Shown here piece by piece: positions 56,517-64,000 of a DNA stretch of 64,000 nt (position 1 is the stretch's first letter; every line of letters starts with the position of its first letter). Position numbers and translations under genes: made by a program. The notes under the pieces were generated by a model. The model was not told the DNA's origin, made no database searches, and saw only the letters and a list, made by a program, of their open reading frames with translations. Source of the stretch: Brachypodium distachyon (taxonomy: Eukaryota > Streptophyta > Magnoliopsida > Poales > Poaceae); contig NC_016131.3 of the NCBI RefSeq assembly GCF_000005505.3, positions 48,097,355 to 48,161,354 on the forward strand. The letters are read 5' to 3'.

Positions 56517-57140
56517 ACCATTCTTTGATATTGCTTTAACTTTGGTTGTCCTATTATTTTCAATGCTAACTGCTGACTCAAACCCAACAACCTAAAGCTT
56601 TGCACGTTTAGCTCAACACCTGTGTTACGCGTTTGTTTAATAAAATGAACCCGCTACACAACGTGGCAATTAGGACATGATAATTGTGACCAACAACATG
56701 ACAACTATTAGTGCATGACATAGCAATTAGGAGCAAACAACATGGAATTGTGATAAAAACACGTTCCGGGCAATCAACAGTAAACAACATCGAACATTTC
56801 AATGTGTTAAGAAATATAAGTTATACACAAGTGCATGGCACATCCACGTTCATGTTGCTTCACAACCATTTCATTGAATACATTGCTTGGCACTGCACTA
56901 CGTCAAACCACGAGCTCATCCTCAGCTACTGAGGCAGCGGCGCGCCCTGCCCGTGAGCAGGGCTTGCTGCCACCGCCGCGGTACCCGTCGCCCTCCACCT
57001 CTACCTCATTGCCGCATCGTATCCACAACACACCATAAGTAACCAGGGAATCAACCAAAATCAACATCAAAACTTCTATCGCCCCCTCGCCTGTTGCTGC
57101 TTCACGCGCCTGCTCCTCCTCAACCAGCATCTCCAATGGC

Positions 57141-57891
57141 ATGTTTTCTTTTTGCGCGAAAGGGAGATATATTAATCAAACAATGGTCCTCCAGGTCCCG
57201 GAATTTCATGTCAGCACGTGTTTGCCAGATGATGCTATGAACTCTATTATTGCGTTTGTTTTGTGGAATATCTGGACTTTCCGCAATGACATGATTTTTA
57301 ATCATCAGCGCTGGCATGATGTTAAACAGATTTGGTGGCTAACCCTGAAAACTATTCGCAAATGGGAACTACTATTCAAGGAGCAGATGCAAGTTGCAAT
57401 AGACAAGTTCTGCAAACACATCTCTGGTCTCCTCCAGGAACCAATTCAGTTGTCTTGGAGATGAACAAGATTCTCGACCTCTCTACTTCCTTCTCACCAG
57501 CGACCCCTGAGCTTGGAGCAATTCTGGCGGATGCGGTCTCTGGAGGATGCTCTTCGCTAAGCATCTCAGACCCATCGCCACCCATCTCCAACTGGCTGCC
57601 TGGACTGCCCAGCAAGGGGGTGCGGTCCGCTCCTGAAATCCATGAGAAGCTCCAGGAAGTGCGGGATCGCCTCACTGCTGAGCGCGCCCAACTTGATGTC
57701 TGATGTCTGAGAATTCAGCGCCTGTAATGGATGTTTCAGTATCTCGTTTGCTGCTTCTAGGCAGTTTTCTTTCTTTTTTGTTTTTGCTCGAGAAGACATA
57801 CTCCTTTTAATTTGAACTCTGTATAACCTGGTTTCATTAATGCAATGGGACCGAGAGGTTTCAAGCCTTCTGTTACTCTAAAAAAAAACCA
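57141..57891 (+). mobile_element. 5'-truncated LINE tail with C-terminal ORF2 fragment
   Basis: The frame 57141-57464 ends with AFVLWNIWTFRNDMIFNHQR and a few dozen more residues. This is the segment following the zinc-binding reverse-transcriptase tail in plant LINE ORF2 proteins (W.IW..RN..IF...). A 3' trailer with TGTATAACCTGGTTTCATTA and a nine-A tract near 57883-57891 follow. The 5' boundary is uncertain and I found no clean target duplication. Confidence 0.6.
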
Positions 57892-58187
57892 TAGGCAAAC
57901 CAATTTTGTGTGGGGCTATTTTGGTTGTAAACCAAACAGGCCCTAGAATCTTCGTTCTTTGAATTGACAATATGATAATTTTGTGTGCGCGTGTCAAGCG
58001 GGCTAGCATATGAATGGTCATCTTCATTATTTTCGAAGGGCAATTCCTGTCTCATTATTTTCGAAGGACAATTCCTGTCTCATTATAGCACCCTAGCTTG
58101 TATGACAATGAAGTACGGTCATTGTGGGTATTTGATGGACCTACGAATTTATGCACATGAAGTCCGCGTTACCCCCCTAAACATTTA

Positions 58188-58268
58188 CTCTCTTTGTTTC
58201 ATAATTGTTGTCGTGGTTTAATACAAATTTGAATTAAAACCATGACAAAAATTATGAAACAGATGCAG
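58188..58268. mobile_element. Short Stowaway-like MITE
   Basis: 81 bp, TA-flanked. GTTTCATAATTGTTGTCGTG is mirrored by CATGACAAAAATTATGAAAC. Confidence 0.65.
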
Positions 58269-58943
58269 TATCCTTAAATCTACTTTTGTTTAATATTCCT
58301 GAAATTACTAGTTTTACTCTGGTTCAAGCTGATGTGGCGCCACATCAGATTGAACGCACCTCCATTTTCACCTTCTCACCTCAGAGGAAATAATCCTAGG
58401 CCCTCCACAGCGTGTCAATGACAGTATGACAGATGTTTGACACAACCTCATATCGATGCCTAGAAATTTCATTGAGGCACCGATCTCACAGCGTTAGTCT
58501 TTCGCCCCTGAAATAATAGGGCCCACTCTGAATAAAAAAGTTGACTGGCAACCTACATCTAATTCCTTCCCGCGAGTTCTTCTTGGTCTTCAACGGGGAG
58601 GAATAAATCCCCTTCTCTTGTGAGAGCAAGATCCAACAAATCCCATGCTTTTTTCCTTGTTTCTTCCCGATTCAAAGTCAGGTGGACTTGGACCGAGCGG
58701 TCACGGCGGTGAGGCAGCTCCAAGAGTCCAAGGTCGCAGTGGCGGCTTCGAGTCATCGGCGAGGATGCCCGATGTGGAAACTCCGAGGCAAGTCTCGCGG
58801 TTCGCAGTGGCGGCTCTGAGGTGCGCCCCGAAGCCGGGGCGCGGCGTCCGGCGGCGATGTGCGCGAATTGCTCTCGACGGAGCCAGGGAACGAAGGGAAG
58901 ACAACGGGGTTGGCAGTTGTATAGAATCATTATTTTATTATTA

Positions 58944-59816
58944 GAGTATCCTCGATGCAAGCTGCTCGTACACATGTGCTTAAAAAGAGCGAGAGCTTTG
59001 TCATATCACTAAACATCTATCTAAATAAACTTACTTCAATGCTGAGAAGTCTAGACAGGTGCTTAATTCGTGTGAGCATTTTTGTAGCACTCATTCAGAC
59101 ACCTCTGGTGTCGAACGCACAAATGCTTCGTTAAAAAAATATTGACTGGGTTTTCATCTTCTAGCTCATCCAAGGCATGGAGCTCACATGCTAAATGCGC
59201 CTCCGCCCCTAGCTCATCCAGGATTTGAAGTCGCCGGTTTGCTGCGCCTCCGCCCTCAACTCGTCCTAGGTTTTCAGCTCGCCTCCGCCCCTAGCTCGCC
59301 CAAGACGTGCAGCTCGCCGACAAGTTGTGCCTTCACCCCAGCTCGTCCCCGACGCAGCTCGACAGCTTGCCCGAGGTGTGCAGCTCGCCAGCGAGAGGGC
59401 GGTCGGGCGGTGCCACAGCGGCGGGCTATAGGCTGCGAGCGCGAGCGGGCGGCACGCTGCGAGGAGCGAGCAACGGCGGTGCTCCTACAGGAGCCAGGCG
59501 GCGAGCTCGACGCGGTGAGTTGCCTCACCCGCGTGGACGCACGCGCCGCGCCTCCCACAACATCCGGGGATCGCTGAGGGCGTGGAACTAGGCTTGCTGC
59601 AGGAAAAGGACACTAAGACGAAGGACCCTGTTGAAGCACTCGTGAAGCACCTGTCTAGCAGAGAGAGCAGTTTTTCCCTGCAGGCACTGGGCAAGCGCCG
59701 AAGCAAAACGGGGCACCTCAAGCGTCCTCCAGGCACTTGGTCCAGCTGACGTGGCGAAATAAACCGGTTTTTTTTTTCTTAAGCACTCCTATTAAGCACC
59801 TGCGTTGAAGATGCTC
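58944..59816. mobile_element. PIF/Harbinger-like non-autonomous element with GC-rich cargo
   Basis: TTA occurs on both sides (58941-58943 and 59817-59819). The ends GAGTATCCTCGATGCAAG and, inverted, GAGCATCTTCAACGCAGG are similar. Inside, 59160-59400 holds four to five degenerate repeats of a ~55 bp unit (CTAGCTCATCCA..., GCGCCTCCGCCC). No transposase. Boundaries are moderately certain because the inverted repeats are imperfect. Confidence 0.5.
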
Positions 59817-59966
59817 TTAGTGGCAGAGTTTGGGCATCGGAGCAAGGAGTTGCTCCGGTTCCCTAAATTTTTTCTCTGGCACCGACCGGGCAACGGAGGG
59901 CACCGGTGCCAAATGAGCAAAAGTGAATGTGGCATTGGTATTTGGCCAACATTGTGGAGGGCCTAA

Positions 59967-61973
59967 GGGCAACTTCAGCGGGGTGAGGAAAATGGGCCTG
60001 TGGACCAAAACAGACAAAACGCACCCCCAGCGGAGCGACCCATTTGTGCGGCGGTCCGGATTCTGGTCCGATTGGACCCATATCCGTTCCAAATTTGGGC
60101 CAGGTTTGCGACGATTCGGACCGCACACAGAGTGCCGTCGCGTCCGCCCTAGCGTCATAGGGACCCATCCGTCAGCCACACAACACAAGGTCGTCGCATC
60201 TCCATTCTCCATCTCCACACCGCGACTCCTGCCCCCATCCCCGCCACCGCCTCCGCCACCACCTGTTTCGCCAGTCTTTCTCGCCGGCACAACCGAGTTC
60301 TCCCGGCGGCCTTCTGCTCGCCGCCACCGCCGCCGTGCCCGAGTTGAACTTGGCGGCGCCCGCCATGGCTGATAACGACGGCAAGTTCTTCTTAAACTAC
60401 TTCATCGACACCTCGTCTGATGAGGACTACAAGGGCGAGACCGAATTGCTGGTGAGTACTGTAGCTCTCTACTTCCATCGGCAGAATCAGATCGAGCGTC
60501 CAATCATAGGGGTTCGATTAGGGGGCGCAGGGCCATGCTAGACCGCAACAGAGAGGCCAGCCATGTTCTTCTTTTCAACGATTACTTTGATCGGACCAAC
60601 CATGTGTTTCCTGCCCATCTATTCCGACGTCGTTTTCGCATGACGAGGCCGCTGTTCAGGCGTCTCATGCAAGGGGTGGCCGGATATGATGAATACTTCA
60701 TATGCAAGCCGAACGCTATCGGCAGGGTTGGCTTCTTCACATATCAGAAATGCATGGCCGCGATCCAGATGCTATCCTATGGAGTTCCCGGTGACAGTAT
60801 TGATGAGTATTTGCGCATGAGCGAGACCACATGCCTTGAATCAATGTATGGATTCTGCACCGCGGTGGTTCAAGTGTTTGGTTCACAATACCTGAGGGCA
60901 CCGACGACTGCGGACACACCTCACTTGTTGTCGATCAATGAGTCCAGGGGGTTTCTTAGGATGCTAGGAAGCATCGACTATATGCATTGGGAGTGGAAGA
61001 ACTGTCCGTTCAGCTGGCAGGGTGCATACAAAGGCCATGCCGGGGGATGCACCGTGATTCTTGAGGCCGTTGCATCTCATGATCTTTGTATTTGGCACTC
61101 TTTCTTCGGCATGGCGGGCTCTCACAATGACATCAACATGCTTCATTCCCCGGTCTTCTCTAGGCTTGCGGAAGGCCAAGCTCCGGTGGTGAACTATGAG
61201 ATCAATGGCCACCAATACAACAAGTGGTACTACCTTGCCGACGGCATCTACCCTGACTGGTCGACAGTTGTGAAGACCATCCGCAGGCCGCAAGGAGAGA
61301 AAAGATGCAGATTTGCTAAAGAACAGGAGGGTGCTAGGAAGGATGTTGAGCGGGCATTTGGAGTGCTACAAGCTCATTGGGCGATTGTTCGTCATCCTGC
61401 AAGAACATGGGATGTGGAGGTCATGACCGAGGTGATGACTGCTTGTGTGATCATGCACAGCATGATTGTCGAGGACGAGCGGGATGATTCCTTTTTATGA
61501 TCAAGAGTGGGATTTCTGCGGTGATTTGGTTGAACCCCAACCTGGACCGGCATATTTCTAACAGTTCCTCCATACTCATCATGAAATTCGGGATCGGGCA
61601 ACTCACAACCAACTCCAGGATGATTTGGTTGAGCATTTGTGGCAGCATGTTGGAAATCAATAGTGGATTTCCTATTTATTTCAATGTTTGGACTATGTTT
61701 GTCTATTTGCATTATTTGTGTTGAAGGATTTGTAATAATTCCGAACATATGATTTGTAGGATGATTTGCAATAATTCCGAACGTTTGTTTTATTTTTTGG
61801 TGTATTGAGAGAATTGTATCAAATGGCCACAAATGGGTGGCACCACTGGACGCGTGGCCCGACCCAAACGGACGAAGGCCAGACTAGGGCCTTTTTCTGT
61901 CCGTCCCGCAACCCATACGGACCAAAAGAGACGCAAAAAATGGTTTGTTTGGGTCGGCCCGCTGGAGTTGCCC
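59967..61973 (+). mobile_element. PIF/Harbinger element, 2.0 kb
   Basis: TIRs start GGGCAACTTCAGCGGG and end CCGCTGGAGTTGCCC, with 3 bp target duplication TAA at 59964-59966 and 61974-61976. It carries one transposase gene and, unlike autonomous PIF/Harbinger elements, no second Myb-like ORF. Confidence 0.9.
60366..61500 (+). pseudogene. PIF/Harbinger (HARBI1-type) transposase, single frameshift
   Basis: The N-terminus from the ATG at 60366 (MADNDGKFFLNYFIDTSSDE) runs in one frame to QNQIERP near 60500. The rest (RGRRAMLDRNREASHVLLF onward) is one base out of phase and then open to 61500. The DDE nuclease domain is preserved: SIDYMHWEW (first Asp), YYLADGIYPDW (second Asp) and DVERAFGVLQ (Glu). 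A 321-codon frame starting at the internal ATG at 60535 retains all catalytic residues but lacks the N-terminal region. The single-base loss around 60502 is judged from family comparison, not from a second copy. Confidence 0.85.
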
Positions 61974-62301
61974 TAAGAGACCTGATCTCTCGAGAGACCA
62001 TGTGCATGAGGCCTCTCCGAGTGCTCCACCTTGTACCGACTCTTAGACTCTCCACGTCATAGTTTTGCTGAATTGGCATCAAATTAATGAAGAGAGATAA
62101 AAAGTTTGTGTCTTACGGAACAGACCGGCTCAACGGAGAAACCAACCCGGCATCATTAATCTCGCCCCTTCTTGCACTCACCAGCCGGCAACCGCGCACG
62201 TCCGCTGCTCTGCCATCGCGATTAAATTTAATCTCAAAGCATAAAGAGTGATAAATAAATATAAAAATTATAATTATGATACAGTGGATTTTTCAAAGTT
62301 A

Positions 62302-62392
62302 CTCCCTCCAATCCATAAAAAGTGTCACTCACTCAGTACAAAATTTGGACTAACTTAGTACAAAATGTGCGACACTTATGGACTGGACCGAG
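62302..62392. mobile_element. Short Stowaway-like MITE
   Basis: 91 bp, TA-flanked. CTCCCTCCAATCCATAAAAA and AGTGTC are mirrored by GACACTTATGGACTGGACCG AG. Central AGTACAAAATTTGGACTAAC is partly repeated. Confidence 0.65.
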
Positions 62393-62679
62393 TACAAGAT
62401 GAAGATGAAGGTGGTTCTTTCGGGGTGTGGAAGAGACCCTGAAAATCAACAAAATTGAGCCAAACTCGAAAGAAATTTGAAATATGGACTCTGGCGAAAC
62501 TAATTCACAAATCTGACCCTTCCTCATAGCACCTGCACTCGAGGCGTTAACCTCCGCAGCATAACACCTAGTCACCTGGCGTTGAATCCCTGCCAGCGTG
62601 GCATACCCGGGCCCCACGCGCCACCATGTACCGCCCCATCCCGCCCTAGGCGTTATTCCCCGGCCATAGCACCTTGTCA

Positions 62680-63171
62680 CTAGGTGCTATGACCTCGGTG
62701 CCCTACCAATAAGAACCGCCATCTAGTCGCACCATCCCGTAGAGTCAGTGTTGATACACACCGGTTCGCCGTCGGATCATGGACACGTCCTGAAGAGTCA
62801 CGGTCATCTCCCCGGTCTGGAGGTGAAATGTGTGCGTCTCATGCCTCCACCGGTCGACAAGCGCCATGATTGCACAAGCGTTCAACCAAGGTGTCGTCTG
62901 GGTCACCATATGGATGAATGGGAAGAGCCCTGTCCTCAAGATGTACGGTGTGTACCGCTCATCGTAAGACATGACGGTGGAGGAGGCCCCGTGAGACCTA
63001 AGTTTCAGGGGTCCAAGATCCTGCAAAAAATAAAAGTACGATCGTGTTACTTATACATTTTAACATAACAAGTACAAAAGGAAGCAACATGTAAATTCTC
63101 ATTACCATTTGTTCATCCCGAATCAAACGTCCATGGTGATGCATATCGTAGTGATCCTTGAGTAGCGCCAT
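62680..63171 (-). pseudogene. Plant mobile domain (PMD/MAIN-like) protein fragment, broken
   Basis: Exon 63106-63171 (MALLKDHYDMHHHGRLIRDE) ends with GT and joins an exon starting at 63020 after TTGCAG. The second exon reads YDERYTPYILRTGLFPF, then MALVDRWRHETHTFHLQTGE and MTVTLQDVSMI, the hallmark start of the transposon-derived plant mobile domain. The usual GLPI-type residues are missing after SMI and the frame shifts; in the next frame GEPVCINTDSTGW continues, followed by an in-frame TAG (about 62727) before MAVLIG. The gene is therefore broken. The upstream 63.2-64.0 kb looks like its leader and promoter. TATAGCGTC/GGCGCTATG-type repeats at 62640-62700 and 63940-63995 are typical of such elements. 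Confidence 0.75.
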
Positions 63172-64000
63172 CCTACATATTCCAATTTATACTACCAATA
63201 AGTCAGAGATAAATGCTATATCAAGTTGCAAAAAGGCATCCATAAGACCTAATGTAAGCCAAATCACTCAGCGTATATGCCTCAATATGCCTCATCACAC
63301 ATAAAAAATAATATAAACCCTAGTAACAATATTTTGATTGTAAAACAGAAAGAATCATGCCATTTGTTGTGACTTTGCATATTTACATTGTTTAGCCCAG
63401 ATCATCCATTCACTTGACATATTGTGGATTCAGCCAAAACATGTCATCTCTTTTCTGTGCAATCATAGGGAGGCAGGCAGCTGGCGACTAGTAGCTGATT
63501 ATGAACCTTATGTTTCCCCCACACAGAAAATGGACTGTGACTCAATAGCCAATATTTCTAAACATGAGCAATGAGAATACTAAAACATGAAAATAGACCA
63601 CACATTGCCGATATGATATATTTTTCGGTTGGATTCGAGCCTAATATAATACCCATGTAGGCTCTGAAACAGAAAGAACCATGTCATTCTTCCATGGAGA
63701 ATACAAAATCCACACATTAACTAGGGTTTGCCCAAATTGGAGAAATTTATGGATGAAAATGAGTAGATTGGAGGAGATTACCTTGGGGGGAGGAAGAGAG
63801 CCCAATTCCACGAAGAATGCCTTCAAAAGATGAGGATTTGAGGTGAGGGAGAGAGGCAGAGCCACAAACACCTTTCTTCAACTAAAGGCCACTCTTCTGT
63901 CTGCCCCTGCCTCAGGCCCTAGTGCTTCGGCCTTTTTAAGGCACGGGGGTATAGCGTCCAGAGACAAGGCGCTATGGCTGCAGTATAACGCCCCCATGAC
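63172..64000 (-). other. Leader/promoter-like region of the PMD gene; no other gene
   Basis: AT-rich with a short minus-strand ORF (63641-63871, 76 codons) that I do not recognise. The right edge has GCC/GCGCTAT-type repeats that resemble those downstream of the PMD fragment. The element probably continues beyond the window. Confidence 0.35.

Overview
The window reads as nuclear DNA from a grass (Poaceae). Genes are intron-bearing with GT-AG splice sites and separated by dense miniature transposons: many Stowaway elements with CTCCCTCC termini, CACTA elements with CACTACTACAAAAA termini, PIF/Harbinger, Mutator-like, hAT, Helitron, TRIM and LINE remnants. The proteins resemble grass proteins. 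I cannot name the species; a small, TE-interspersed genome, perhaps a pooid, is an inference. I saw no tRNA, rRNA or CRISPR array.

Layout. (1) 1-26.8 kb: three tandem plus-strand GDSL esterase/lipase genes, copy A (5' end outside the window), B and C, with a shared five-exon layout and duplicated flanks. Comparing paralogous flanks dates the insertions. A Helitron sits in the last intron of A. A 7.6 kb Helitron-like insertion carrying a 4.6 kb mariner-like element splits the upstream region of B. At least four tiny poly(A)-tailed insertions have target-site duplications and empty sites in a sister copy; a fifth lacks a clean empty site. (2) 4.3-12.3 kb: a repeat-rich spacer with a truncated CACTA element, a ~132 bp tandem array and an unidentified minus-strand gene fragment. 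(3) 29-41.6 kb: a conserved gene island with a P-class PPR gene (EMB2745-like, minus), a divergent ELF1/ELOF1 gene (plus) and COQ3 (minus, nine exons) whose introns hold a Mutator-like MITE, an LTR and a Stowaway. (4) 42.7-48.1 kb: a minus-strand sesquiterpene synthase pseudogene with two stop codons and a hAT element in an exon. (5) 49.6-64 kb: a complete CACTA element, a broken F-box/DUF295 gene, a LINE-derived element with a 16 bp TSD, a second copy of the copy-A Helitron family, a LINE tail, two Harbinger elements (one with a frameshifted transposase) and a broken plant-mobile-domain gene.

Intact housekeeping functions are organelle RNA processing (PPR), Pol II elongation (ELF1) and ubiquinone synthesis (COQ3). 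The GDSL cluster and the dead terpene synthase are lineage-specific secreted/specialised-metabolism genes. The most unusual material is the mariner-like element with a second, opposite-strand coiled-coil reading frame, the set of very short poly(A) insertions, and the Helitron that moved the distal promoter of GDSL copy B about 7.6 kb away.
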